This document shows positions 53,865-62,191 of a stretch of 64,000 nucleotides of DNA, one piece after another. The position numbers were made by a program, and so were the translations under genes. The notes under the pieces are model-generated. The model worked only from the letters and a program-made list of their open reading frames with translations. It had not been told where the DNA came from and made no database searches. The stretch spans positions 1,712,404 to 1,776,403 of the forward strand of contig CP070671.1 in the NCBI GenBank assembly GCA_020351875.1. The letters are read 5' to 3'. This DNA is from Chromatiales bacterium. GTDB lineage: Bacteria; Pseudomonadota; Gammaproteobacteria; Steroidobacterales; GCA-2729495. Within the stretch, counting starts at the first letter, position 1. Every line of letters starts with the position of its first letter.

Positions 53865-55835
53865 ATGAAAACCAAGACTCTGTCAATCATGGCTACGGTG
53901 CCGCTGTATATCGCAAGTCTCGGCGCCGTGGCCTGGGCCGAGCCGTCTCACCCGCTGGACAGCCTGACCCGGACTGAGTTCGAAACCGTCACGCGCGTGT
54001 TGACCGAAGCTGGCAGGATCGACGAGACCAGCCGCTTCGCACTGGTTCATCTGGCAGCTCCCGACAAGAAACAGGTACTCGTATGGCGGCCGGGTGAAGA
54101 GCTTGGGCGTCGCGCTTTCGCCTCGATTCGCCACGACCGGCAGATGTACGAGGCCGTCGTGGATCTCGATAAAGACAAGGTGGTGTCGTGGGAATTGATC
54201 GAGGGTGTGCAACCGGCCCTGCTCGATTCCGAGTGGGTATTGTCGCAGCAGATCCTGCGCAAGGACCCTGCCTGGCAGGCGGCGCTGGCGCGCCGGGGTC
54301 TGGGCGGACGCCGGGCCGTGTTCTGTTTCCCGGCCTTCCCGGGCAACTTCGATCGCGACTGGGACCAGGGCAATCGCCGGCTGGGCATGGTGAGTTGTTA
54401 CGCCACCGGTTCGGACAAGGGCCTGTGGGGCCGGCCCGTGGAAGGCCTGCTGGCGGTCGTGGATTACGATGAGAAAACCATCGTTGAAATCATCGACACG
54501 GGCGAGGTGCCGGTTCCGGAGGGCGGTCCGGCGGTTGCCAGGAATCAGCCGACGGACATGCCCGCCGGTGGTGCGGGAGGCAGGCGCTTTGTTGTCGATG
54601 GCCACTGGGTCAGCTGGGACCGGTGGCAGTTTCATCTCACGATCGATCCGCGCGTCGGCCCGGTGTTGTCGCAACTCAGCGTGAGCGACGGCAAGCGGCA
54701 ACGACCGGTGATGTACCAGGGATTCGCGTCGGAGCTGTTCGTGCCCTACATGGACCCGAACGAGAACTGGTATTTCCGCACCTACCTGGACGTGGGCGAA
54801 TACGGCATCGGCGCCAGCGGCACACCGCTGCGCCTGGGCAAAGATTGCCCGGCGGATGGCGAACTGATGGGCGCCACTTTCATGGGCGAGCGTGGTAAAC
54901 CCTCCGAGAAAAGAGATCTGGTCTGCATCTTCGAGCGCATCACCGGTGATGCGGCCTGGTCGCACTACGAGATGGCGAACCAGGGTTCCAGCATGCGCCG
55001 GCACACAGAGCTGGTGGTGCGCTTCATCGTCTGGCTCGGCAATTACGATTACGTGCTGGACTACATTTTCACGGAAACCGGTTCGCTGAAGGTCCGCGTG
55101 GGAGCTACAGGCGTCGTCCTGACCAAGGCCGTGACGAGCCAGAACATGGGCGAGGAACGGGCCGCGGAGGAGTCAGCCTACGGCCGCCTGATCGCTCCGG
55201 GCCTGGTGGCTGTCAATCACGATCATTTTTTCAACTTCCGGCTCGACCTGGACGTGGACGGCCGGAACAATTCGATGGTGGTGGATCGACTGAAGCGGGT
55301 GGATCTCGATCCCGCCGAAACCGGCACGCCGCGGCGCCAGATCTGGCAGGTGTTTCCCGAGCTGGCAACGAATGAGTCCGACGCCATGCTGAACGTGCAA
55401 CTGGCGCGGCCGGCACTCTGGCGGGTCATCAACCCGGGCGTCGAGAATGCGGCGGGTAACCCGGTCAGCTTCCAGCTCCGGCCGGGCAAGACGGCGATGA
55501 CCTTGCTGAATGACGGTGAGATTGCCCACCGCCGGGCGGGCTTTACGGCTTACCACCTGTGGGTGACGCCTTATCGGGGGGACGAGAAATACGCCGCCGG
55601 CGACTATCCCAACCGCCACCCGGGCGGTGCCGGGCTGCCCGCCTGGACGAGCGCCGACCGGTCCATCGAGAACACCGACCTGGTGCTCTGGTACACCGTG
55701 GGCATGCACCACGTGGTGCGGGCCGAAGACTGGCCCATCATGCCGGTGGTTCATCACGAGTTTGAAATCCGACCCTTCGATTTCTTCGATTACAACCCAA
55801 CGGTCACAGGTGAAAACGGGAATCCGGAACCATGA
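53865..55835 (+). CDS. periplasmic copper amine oxidase
   Basis: A 656-aa exported enzyme with a signal peptide (ending GAVAWA). Catalytic residues are present: base Asp309 (YLDVGEYG), cofactor Tyr394 in GNYDY (becomes topaquinone), copper ligands His452 and His454 (NHDHFFNFRLD) and His631 (HHEFEIRP, then FDFFDYNP). Copper amine oxidases convert primary amines to aldehydes, H2O2 and ammonia. ATG 53865 is used; a TTG 9 nt upstream is an alternative. The NTF2-like gene overlaps its end by 4 nt. Confidence 0.94.
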   Translation: MKTKTLSIMATVPLYIASLGAVAWAEPSHPLDSLTRTEFETVTRVLTEAGRIDETSRFALVHLAAPDKKQVLVWRPGEELGRRAFASIRHDRQMYEAVVDLDKDKVVSWELIEGVQPALLDSEWVLSQQILRKDPAWQAALARRGLGGRRAVFCFPAFPGNFDRDWDQGNRRLGMVSCYATGSDKGLWGRPVEGLLAVVDYDEKTIVEIIDTGEVPVPEGGPAVARNQPTDMPAGGAGGRRFVVDGHWVSWDRWQFHLTIDPRVGPVLSQLSVSDGKRQRPVMYQGFASELFVPYMDPNENWYFRTYLDVGEYGIGASGTPLRLGKDCPADGELMGATFMGERGKPSEKRDLVCIFERITGDAAWSHYEMANQGSSMRRHTELVVRFIVWLGNYDYVLDYIFTETGSLKVRVGATGVVLTKAVTSQNMGEERAAEESAYGRLIAPGLVAVNHDHFFNFRLDLDVDGRNNSMVVDRLKRVDLDPAETGTPRRQIWQVFPELATNESDAMLNVQLARPALWRVINPGVENAAGNPVSFQLRPGKTAMTLLNDGEIAHRRAGFTAYHLWVTPYRGDEKYAAGDYPNRHPGGAGLPAWTSADRSIENTDLVLWYTVGMHHVVRAEDWPIMPVVHHEFEIRPFDFFDYNPTVTGENGNPEP

Positions 55836-56488
55836 CAACCAGATACTGTGTGTTGCCAGTCGTCATCGCTTGCCTTGGTGCCCAGTTCGCATCGGCGGGC
55901 GGCCATAACCAGGCGCGGGAGCCGGCTGTCGCGAAAGACCAGGTGCTGACCGCCGAGATCGACGCTTTTCTCGATGAATACGAGGCCCTGTGGGACAAGC
56001 AGGACCCCGCGGGCCTGATCGCGCTGTGGGACCAGGACGATCCGGAGCCCTTCTACCTGGCCGAGGAGCAGGACGAGTGGCGCATCGGCTGGGACCAGTT
56101 GAAAGACTACTGGGATCCGCCGGGACCGAGTTCTACGGAATCGCTGCGCATGCGCTTCGACGGCGTGCAGGCGCGCTGGCTGACGGAAGACCTCGCTTTC
56201 GCGAAATTCTGGATCCGCTTCGACACGAAGATGGCCTTCATGCCCGGCGCTATCGGGACCGACGCCCGCGCGAGCGCGATCTTCCGGAAGACCGACGACG
56301 GCTGGCGCCTGATCACCTGGGCGGAGTCACCGGGTTCGCCCATCCTTTACATCTCGCGCCTTTACAAGCTGCACCGGCAGGAAGGTGAGAAGTCACCGCT
56401 GCCCTACATCTCGACGCTGTACGAGCGCCACACGCGGGATGATTTCGCCGAGTACATGCAGACGCACAGCAAGCCCGTCGAGAAATAG
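55832..56488 (+). CDS. exported NTF2-like (SnoaL/DUF4440-type) protein
   Basis: A 218-aa protein with a signal peptide (about 1-22, ending ASAGG). An NTF2-like domain follows: IDAFLDEYEALWDKQDPAGL, then WQ-type aromatic strands and ASAIFRKTDDGWRLITWAES. Such domains form small cone-shaped pockets that bind ligands or act as lyases and isomerases. The ATGA overlap with the amine oxidase gene suggests the two work on the same substrate in the periplasm. Confidence 0.8.
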   Translation: MTTRYCVLPVVIACLGAQFASAGGHNQAREPAVAKDQVLTAEIDAFLDEYEALWDKQDPAGLIALWDQDDPEPFYLAEEQDEWRIGWDQLKDYWDPPGPSSTESLRMRFDGVQARWLTEDLAFAKFWIRFDTKMAFMPGAIGTDARASAIFRKTDDGWRLITWAESPGSPILYISRLYKLHRQEGEKSPLPYISTLYERHTRDDFAEYMQTHSKPVEK

Positions 56489-56501
56489 ATCGTGAGACGG
56501 T

Positions 56502-57191
56502 TCAGGTGCGTCGGTAGAAGCGCACCGCGGCGAACACCAGCGTGGCCGTCAGCAAGCCGTCCACCGGGTACGACAGGAAAGTCGTGGCGTCGGATTGCGG
56601 CAGCCCGATGACCACGACCAGTGCCACGCAGATCAGCGCGAGCCATGGCCACTGTCGCTGCCACCACAGCAGGACGCCGGTCAGGATCACGGCCAAAGTC
56701 CCGATCGGCACGGTGATCGGCAGGCCGAAGGTGCCGTCGCCGGCCTGCGAGCCCATGCATTCCTGTCCCGCCGGCACCTGGAACACGTAGCGCTTGATGT
56801 CGAACACGCAGGCCGGGTGAAACTCATTGCCCCAGGCCTGGATGGCTTCGTAGCCACCCACGACGACGGCGATCAGCAACAGTACCGGCACAATCAGCCG
56901 ATGCTGCGCCCAGGCGAATCCCGCGTTGGCGAGTATCGACGCACAGATCGGCCACATCAGCGGCATGCTGAACACGAACCAGGAAAAACGCAGGCGGTTC
57001 ATGGTTTCCAGCGTGGGGCCGAAACCGATCCAGCGACCGCTGCCAACCGTCGTCGCGTCGAGCATCACCGGGAACACGATGAACAGCAGCATTAACAGCG
57101 CTACGTTGTCCCGTTCCCCCAGCCAGCGGCGCACCATCCACACGAGCAGGCAGAGTTCAGCAAGCGCCAGCGTCAGGAGCGCGTAGGACAT
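56502..57191 (-). CDS. multi-pass membrane protein of unknown function
   Basis: A 229-aa protein with about seven hydrophobic helices (for example LLTLALAELCLLVWMVRRWL and LIVPVLLLIAVVVGGYEAI). A loop contains HPACVFDIKRYVF and QECMGSQAGDGTFGLPIT with two Cys that might pair. No family is recognised. It starts 3 nt after the MFS transporter stop on the same strand and is probably co-transcribed with it. Confidence 0.65.
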   Translation of the reverse strand: MSYALLTLALAELCLLVWMVRRWLGERDNVALLMLLFIVFPVMLDATTVGSGRWIGFGPTLETMNRLRFSWFVFSMPLMWPICASILANAGFAWAQHRLIVPVLLLIAVVVGGYEAIQAWGNEFHPACVFDIKRYVFQVPAGQECMGSQAGDGTFGLPITVPIGTLAVILTGVLLWWQRQWPWLALICVALVVVIGLPQSDATTFLSYPVDGLLTATLVFAAVRFYRRT

Positions 57192-57194
57192 CGT

Positions 57195-58565
57195 TCAGGC
57201 CGCACCCGCCTCCGCGGCGTCCTGCAGGGATGCGCGGCGAAACGCGCCCAGGCCAATTGCGAGAAACAGCGCCGCGACAGGCGCCGCGACGCCGACCAGT
57301 GCGAGGGACTGGCCCACCGCGGCCGGATCACGGAACAGGTGGTCGGTGAAGTAGCCCACCAGGAATGGGGCGAGACCGGACGCGATCAGGTTCAGGATCA
57401 ACATGTAGATCGCCGACACCTGCGCGCGGTAGCGGTTGGGTGTGATGAGTTGCAGGCCGGTAGGTGCAGCCGTCACGCCGCAGCAGATGAAAAATACCAG
57501 CGGCGCCATCAGCACAAGCGCCAGGGTGGGGTTGTCGGCCAGACCGGCCGTCAGGGCGAAAGGTGCAGAACCGACCGCCCCAACCACACCGACGCGCAGC
57601 GGCGCATCGGCATGACCGCGGCCCTTGAACCAGTCGTTCAGCCAGCCACCGGCGATCATGCCGCCGGCGCCGAACACCAGGGCCAGCAGGCCCAGGGACA
57701 GGCCCACGTCGCCCGGGCTGTAGTCGAAGCGGCGAATGAAAAAGGTAGGCGCCCAAAGGAAGACGGCCTGCACCGGCATACCGAGTATTGCGAAGCCGAA
57801 CGCGTAGGCCGCCAGCGCCGCTTTGCGCGGCTTCACCCAGTTCCACAGCGACCGCAGGTTGCCGGGCTGCGCCGAGTGCGTGCCGCGGCGCGGTGGCTCC
57901 CGCACGGTCAGCATCAGCGCGGCCACCAGCAGGCCCGGCAGGCCAACAGTGATAAAGGCCAGCTGCCAGGGCACCACGCGCCCGATCACCGGCAGATCAA
58001 CCGGTGGCTGTGCCGCGAAAAACTGCACGATGGCGCCGCCGAGCATGAAGGCCAGCGCCACGCCCATGAAAATGCCCGAGTTATAAACGCCCATGGGCCG
58101 GCCGAGTTTTTCGGGCGGGAAGTAGTCGGCGATCATCGAGAACGCGGGGGGCGACAGCGCCGCTTCGCCCACACCGACGCCGACCCGGGCCAGGATCAGG
58201 TGCCCGAAGTTTTTCGCCAGGCCGCAGGCCGCGGTCATCAGGCTCCACATGAAGATGCCGCCGGTGATGATCAGGTTGCGACGCTTGCGGTCGGCCAGCC
58301 AGCCGATAGGCAGGCCCATGAGCGTGTAGAACACGACGAATGCAAACCCGCCCAGCAGGCCCATTTGCGTGTCCGACAGGCCGAGATCGGTCTTGATGGG
58401 GTCGATCAGCAGCGCCAGGATCGTACGGTCGATGAAGGAAAAGATGTAGGCGATGGTCAGCACGGCCACCGCATACCAACCCGCGGCGGGTGAGGGCCAG
58501 CTGCCTGCTTGGGAGGGTTGTTGCATCAAATTCAGCGAGGCTGTCGTCCCGGGGCTTGCCGGCAT
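57195..58565 (-). CDS. MFS transporter
   Basis: A 456-aa major facilitator protein with 12 helices. The motif A-like loop is GLPIGWLADRKRRNLI, the N-terminal helix has FSFIDRTILALLIDPIKTDL, and helix 5 carries RVGVGVGEAALSPPAFSMIA. This spinster/ACS-like group imports organic anions or exports metabolites. The start is either 58565 or 58526; neither has a clear ribosome-binding site, and further-upstream frame is not homologous. It diverges from the Rieske dioxygenase genes, so it is a candidate uptake system for their substrate. Confidence 0.9.
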   Translation of the reverse strand: MPASPGTTASLNLMQQPSQAGSWPSPAAGWYAVAVLTIAYIFSFIDRTILALLIDPIKTDLGLSDTQMGLLGGFAFVVFYTLMGLPIGWLADRKRRNLIITGGIFMWSLMTAACGLAKNFGHLILARVGVGVGEAALSPPAFSMIADYFPPEKLGRPMGVYNSGIFMGVALAFMLGGAIVQFFAAQPPVDLPVIGRVVPWQLAFITVGLPGLLVAALMLTVREPPRRGTHSAQPGNLRSLWNWVKPRKAALAAYAFGFAILGMPVQAVFLWAPTFFIRRFDYSPGDVGLSLGLLALVFGAGGMIAGGWLNDWFKGRGHADAPLRVGVVGAVGSAPFALTAGLADNPTLALVLMAPLVFFICCGVTAAPTGLQLITPNRYRAQVSAIYMLILNLIASGLAPFLVGYFTDHLFRDPAAVGQSLALVGVAAPVAALFLAIGLGAFRRASLQDAAEAGAA

Positions 58566-58653
58566 TGTATGACGGCGGTGCGGGGGTGCAATTCGCCCTC
58601 GATTTGCTAAGGTCGTTAACCAATCAGGCACAAACCCGCGGAGCGCAGCGGCC

Positions 58654-59985
58654 ATGAGCGGCCTCGCCACAGAAGACCTGAAGCGGTTGGTAGAATCGGC
58701 GCGCGTGTACCGCGACGTATACGCGTCGCCGGAAGTCTTTGAGCTCGAGATGGCGCGCATCTGGGGCCACGCTTGGCTGTACGTGGGTCACCAGAGCCAG
58801 GTGCCCGAGCCCGGCGACTTCATCACCACCACGCTGGGCCTGAAGCCGGTGATCATGGTGCGCCACACGGACGGTGAGACCATTCATGTGCTGCACAACC
58901 GCTGCGGCCACCGTGGGGCCATCGTCTGCTATCAGCGCCACGGGCACGCGAAGAGCGGGCTGTTTCGCTGCCCCTATCACGGCTGGATCTTCCGCTCGGA
59001 CGGGTCGCTGCGCACGCTGCCGAGTCCCGGCGGTTACAAGGATGTCGGTTTCGATGCCGACGACCCGGCCTTCGGCATGCCGCCCGCCGCGCGCGTGGCG
59101 ATGTATCGCGGTTTTGTCTTTGCGTCTTTGTCTGCGGAAGGCCCCGATCTGCCGAACTTTCTCGGCGAGGCCGCCGACACCATCGACAACATGGTGGACC
59201 GCTCACCTGTCGGTGAAATCGAAGTCACCGGAAAAGTGGGCCATCGCTTTCTTCATCGCAACAACTGGAAGTTCTTTATCGAGAACCTGCACGACGCAAT
59301 GCACCCGATGGTGGCGCACGCGGCGACGGGTGATGCGGTGAAGCAGGTGCTCGACGCGTACCCCGACAGCGATGTGGGGCGCCCGGAGGCGGAGGTCATT
59401 GCGCCGTTCGGCGGTTCCTACGACTTCTTCGACGAGATGGGCTTCGTTGGCCTGCCGCGCGGCCACGGCTACATGGGCGGCAGCAAGAGCATCTTCAGCC
59501 ACTACCAGATGTACCCAGACTACCTCGCCGCGATGGAGGAGGCCTACGGCACAGCGCGCACCCAGGAAATCCTGTCCTACAACAAGCACAACACGCTGGT
59601 GTACCCGTCGTGCACGGTGCGCGACGGCATCCAGTCGATTCGCGTGGTCAAACCCGTGTCCGTGAACGAGACGGTGATCGAGTCGTGGACCTTCCGGCTG
59701 AAGGGCGCGCCGCAGAGCATGCTCGACCGCACGCTGCGTTATTCGCGGCTGATCAATTCGCCGGCGTCTTGCGTTGGCCCGGATGACATGAGCTGCTACG
59801 ACCGCATCCAGGAAGCCGCGGCAGCCGGCACCATCGACTGGATCGACCTGCACCGGCACCTGGGCCGCGAGGTCCGCGACGGTGAGCGCCTTACGGCCAT
59901 CGGCACCAGCGACCTGGCGCTGCGCAACCAGTACCTCGCGTGGCTGGACTACATGACGGACGGGGCAGCCGGTCATGCGGCCTGA
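58654..59985 (+). CDS. Rieske aromatic-ring-hydroxylating dioxygenase, alpha subunit
   Basis: A 443-aa catalytic subunit. The Rieske [2Fe-2S] ligands are Cys84 and His86 (CGHRG), then Cys106 and His109 (CPYHGW). The mononuclear iron site has NLHDAMHPMVAH with His217 and His222. These oxygenases add O2 to aromatic rings using electrons from a ferredoxin/reductase, neither of which is encoded in the window. The beta-subunit gene overlaps by 11 nt. Substrate is unknown. Confidence 0.94.
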   Translation: MSGLATEDLKRLVESARVYRDVYASPEVFELEMARIWGHAWLYVGHQSQVPEPGDFITTTLGLKPVIMVRHTDGETIHVLHNRCGHRGAIVCYQRHGHAKSGLFRCPYHGWIFRSDGSLRTLPSPGGYKDVGFDADDPAFGMPPAARVAMYRGFVFASLSAEGPDLPNFLGEAADTIDNMVDRSPVGEIEVTGKVGHRFLHRNNWKFFIENLHDAMHPMVAHAATGDAVKQVLDAYPDSDVGRPEAEVIAPFGGSYDFFDEMGFVGLPRGHGYMGGSKSIFSHYQMYPDYLAAMEEAYGTARTQEILSYNKHNTLVYPSCTVRDGIQSIRVVKPVSVNETVIESWTFRLKGAPQSMLDRTLRYSRLINSPASCVGPDDMSCYDRIQEAAAAGTIDWIDLHRHLGREVRDGERLTAIGTSDLALRNQYLAWLDYMTDGAAGHAA

Positions 59986-60460
59986 TGTCACGCCGGAAAT
60001 CGAGGTAGCGATAAATGCCCTGATCCGCCGGGAGACCGCCTGCCTGAACGACGGCGACCTGGACGCGTGGATGGCGCTGTTCACCGACGATGGCTACTAC
60101 TGGATGCCGCTTGAAGCCGACCAGCAGTCGCCGGACGAGCACGACTCGCTGATCTACGACAACCGTCCGCTGATGGAAATCCGGCGCAACAACCTGGGCC
60201 ATCCGCTGTCACCGTCCATGGACTTCCCGGTGCGCTCGGTGCGCATCCTGGCGGACCTGGCGATCGACGCCGCCACGGCGAACGAGTACGTGGTCAGGAC
60301 GTCGGTCATCGCGATGATCAATCACAAGCGCCAGGACGTGTACGGTGGTCGGGTCACCTACCGGGTGTGCCGCCTGGGTGACGACTGGCGCATCCAGTGC
60401 AAGCGGGTGGACCTGCTGAACGCCGACTCGCCGCTGGACACGATCATGATGTACATCTGA
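59975..60460 (+). CDS. aromatic-ring-hydroxylating dioxygenase, beta subunit
   Basis: A 161-aa small subunit with the NTF2-like fold of dioxygenase beta chains: INALIRRETACLNDGDLDAW, then FTDDGYYWMPLEADQ and VTYRVCRLGDDWRIQCKRVD. It stabilises the alpha subunit in an alpha3beta3 complex. The ATG at 59975 overlaps the alpha gene. A near copy of its 3' region (about 90% identical by hand count) is found after palindrome E. Confidence 0.93.
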   Translation: MRPDVTPEIEVAINALIRRETACLNDGDLDAWMALFTDDGYYWMPLEADQQSPDEHDSLIYDNRPLMEIRRNNLGHPLSPSMDFPVRSVRILADLAIDAATANEYVVRTSVIAMINHKRQDVYGGRVTYRVCRLGDDWRIQCKRVDLLNADSPLDTIMMYI

Positions 60461-60494
60461 AGACGGCACTCTAACCGGAGGAGTGAGCGAGAAC

Positions 60495-60893
60495 GTGAGA
60501 GTTAGTGGCGCAGGTTGCATGCTGGTTGCTGCGTGGCTCGCGTGGCCAGGTGTCAGTTCCGCAGACAGGGCTTACCGGGCCACGATAGAACCGACTCTGG
60601 CTGCTTTCTATACCGTTGGCAGTGACGGTGAATCCGTCCCGAACACGCCTAGCACTGACGTCATCACGGCGCCCGGCAGGGGGCGACCCAAGCGAAAAGC
60701 AACCCGGACTGCGGTCGTGAAGCGTGTCCCATCGACGTCTTCGGCAGCACCGAAGGTGGTCACGATTCGTGTGCCGGCCGAGCAACGAGATCCCCGCGAG
60801 GTAGATCGTTGTGAAAGGGCCGGCCTTTACTATACCAAGGACGGTCGCTGCATCGTCCCGGTGCTGCGTAGGCGGGGAATTCGGGGACGGTGA
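60495..60893 (+). CDS. small exported basic protein of unknown function
   Basis: A 132-aa product with a signal peptide (ending GVSSADRA) and a basic, Pro/Ser/Thr-rich middle (GRGRPKRKATRT). A two-Cys C-terminal segment reads DRCERAGLYYTKDGRCIVPV. GTG 60495 is used because GGAGGAG lies about 11 nt upstream; GTG 60483 overlaps that site. The last residues GIRGR and the stop codon are encoded inside palindrome E, so the original C-terminus has probably been altered. Confidence 0.6.
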   Translation: MRVSGAGCMLVAAWLAWPGVSSADRAYRATIEPTLAAFYTVGSDGESVPNTPSTDVITAPGRGRPKRKATRTAVVKRVPSTSSAAPKVVTIRVPAEQRDPREVDRCERAGLYYTKDGRCIVPVLRRRGIRGR

Positions 60894-60933
60894 TCTTAAT
60901 TATTTGAATTAAGGTCACCGTCCCCGAATTCCC
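60875..60933. repeat. palindrome E: 27-bp stem with one mismatch, 5-nt loop
   Basis: The left arm (60875-60901) begins GGGAATTCGGGGACGGTGA and ends TTAATT. The right arm (60907-60933) is its complement with a single G-T position and ends GTCCCCGAATTCCC. The loop is ATTTG. It contains the stop codon of the preceding gene and is followed without a gap by a fragment of the dioxygenase beta gene. Confidence 0.93.
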
Positions 60934-61010
60934 AACCACAAGCGCCAGGACGTGGACGGCGGGCGAGTGACCTACCGCGTGTGCCGCCTGGGCGACGACT
61001 GGCGCATCCA
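60934..61010 (+). pseudogene. 3' fragment of a duplicated dioxygenase beta-subunit gene
   Basis: The sequence encodes NHKRQDVDGGRVTYRVCRLG then DDWRIQ, matching residues near the end of the beta subunit at 60320-60397. I count 8 differences in 77 bases, all but one synonymous or conservative. It is cut on the left by palindrome E and on the right by the IS3-type element at about 61016. Confidence 0.85.
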
Positions 61011-61052
61011 GTCCACGTGGACTGCTCCCACTATCGTGGACACGCCGAAGCC

Positions 61053-61856
61053 TCAAAATGAGGCACGTTCGAATGCCTCCGGACTGATACCGCCGAGATG
61101 GCTGTGTCGGCGGTTTCGATTGTAGAACACTTCGATGTAGTCGAAGACATCAGCTTTTGCCAAGTCTCGTGTCTTGTAGATGCGTTGTCTGATTCGTTCT
61201 TTCTTTAAACTGCTAAAGAACGACTCCACGACGGCATTGTCCCAGCAGTTGCCACGGCGACTCATGCTTGGCTCGAGGTTATTGGCGCGGCAGAAACGCA
61301 GCCAGTCATCGCTGCCGTATTGAGACCCTTGATCAGAATGGACAAGGACTTGGTGTTTCGGTTTACGTCGCCACACTGCCATCAGTAGCGCATCGAGCAC
61401 CAGCTCGCGTGCCAACGTTGGCTTCATGGACCCACCGACGATATTGCGCGCGAACAAGTCCATCACAGCGGCCAGATAAAGCCAGCCCTGCCAGGTACGG
61501 ATATACGTGATGTCAGTGGCCCAAACACGGTTCGGTCGATCGACCGTGAACTCACGCTGGAGCTTATTCGGCGTGATGATCGATGGTCGACCGGGGATAA
61601 ACCGCGGCGCTTTGTAGCCGTGTAACGCCTTGATCTTATGGGCTCTCATGATGCGTGCCACGCGATGCCGACCGCAAGTCTCTCCGGCTTCCCGCAGATC
61701 GAGGAATATGCGCCGCGCGCCATAGACGCCGCTGCTGGCAGTATATGAGTTGCGAATCAACACCAAGAGCCGCTCATCTTCGATCGCCCGATTCGACAGT
61801 GGCTTGTGCAGCCAGGCATAGAAACCGCTCCGCGCCACACCGAGTCCGCGGCACAT
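61053..61856 (-). CDS. IS3-family transposase OrfB (DDE integrase)
   Basis: A 267-aa product with the HTH_21 region (CRGLGVARSGFYAWLHKPLS) and the rve integrase core. Catalytic residues are Asp in WATDITYI, Asp in LVHSDQGSQYGS and Glu in NAVVESFFSSLKKE. It is normally made as an OrfAB fusion by -1 frameshifting; the frame upstream of ATG 61856 reads VKYAFINEHRHQWRIRTM, as in other IS3 fusions. All catalytic residues are intact. Confidence 0.95.
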   Translation of the reverse strand: MCRGLGVARSGFYAWLHKPLSNRAIEDERLLVLIRNSYTASSGVYGARRIFLDLREAGETCGRHRVARIMRAHKIKALHGYKAPRFIPGRPSIITPNKLQREFTVDRPNRVWATDITYIRTWQGWLYLAAVMDLFARNIVGGSMKPTLARELVLDALLMAVWRRKPKHQVLVHSDQGSQYGSDDWLRFCRANNLEPSMSRRGNCWDNAVVESFFSSLKKERIRQRIYKTRDLAKADVFDYIEVFYNRNRRHSHLGGISPEAFERASF

Positions 61857-61903
61857 CGTTCTGATACGCCATTGATGTCGATGCTCATTGATGAATGCGT
61901 ACT

Positions 61904-62191
61904 TTACTCGGGCTCCCTGGCAAAGTACGCCGCGGCCTTTTTTAGGATGTCTCGCTCTTCTCGTGTGCGCCTGAGCTCGGCGCGGAGCTTGAGGACTTCG
62001 CTCTTCGCTTCCATCAGCTCTTGCGCCTGTTCCGCTGACCGGTCAGGCGGTTTCATGCCGTTAACCCATTTATATAGACTGTGCCGTGATACGCCCAGAC
62101 GATCGGCGACCTCCTTCACCGAATAGCCCCGCTCAATGACTTGGCGAACCGCCTCGTCCTTAAACTCAGGCGAGTACCTTTGATTGCTCAT
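61904..62191 (-). CDS. IS3-family transposase OrfA (helix-turn-helix)
   Basis: A 95-aa DNA-binding protein with the HTH FKDEAVRQVIERGYSVKEVA, then RLGVSRHSLYKWV, and a leucine-zipper-like helix (ELMEAKSEVLKLRAELRRTR). It binds the element's ends. ATG 62191 is preceded by AGAGGAGGGG, which decides the start. The frameshift heptamer near its end connects it to OrfB. Confidence 0.93.
   Translation of the reverse strand: MSNQRYSPEFKDEAVRQVIERGYSVKEVADRLGVSRHSLYKWVNGMKPPDRSAEQAQELMEAKSEVLKLRAELRRTREERDILKKAAAYFAREPE
61937..61943 (-). other. programmed -1 frameshift site (A AAA AAG)
   Basis: On the minus strand the heptamer AAAAAAG lies in the orfA frame as CTA AAA AAG, the standard slippery arrangement of IS3 elements. 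Slipping one base back joins orfA to the orfB frame, giving the OrfAB transposase. Confidence 0.85.

Noticed and set aside
57339..58493. Plus-strand open frame (384 codons) opposite the MFS gene
   Set aside because: Gln/His/Arg-rich translation with no recognisable domain; the MFS protein on the minus strand is convincing.
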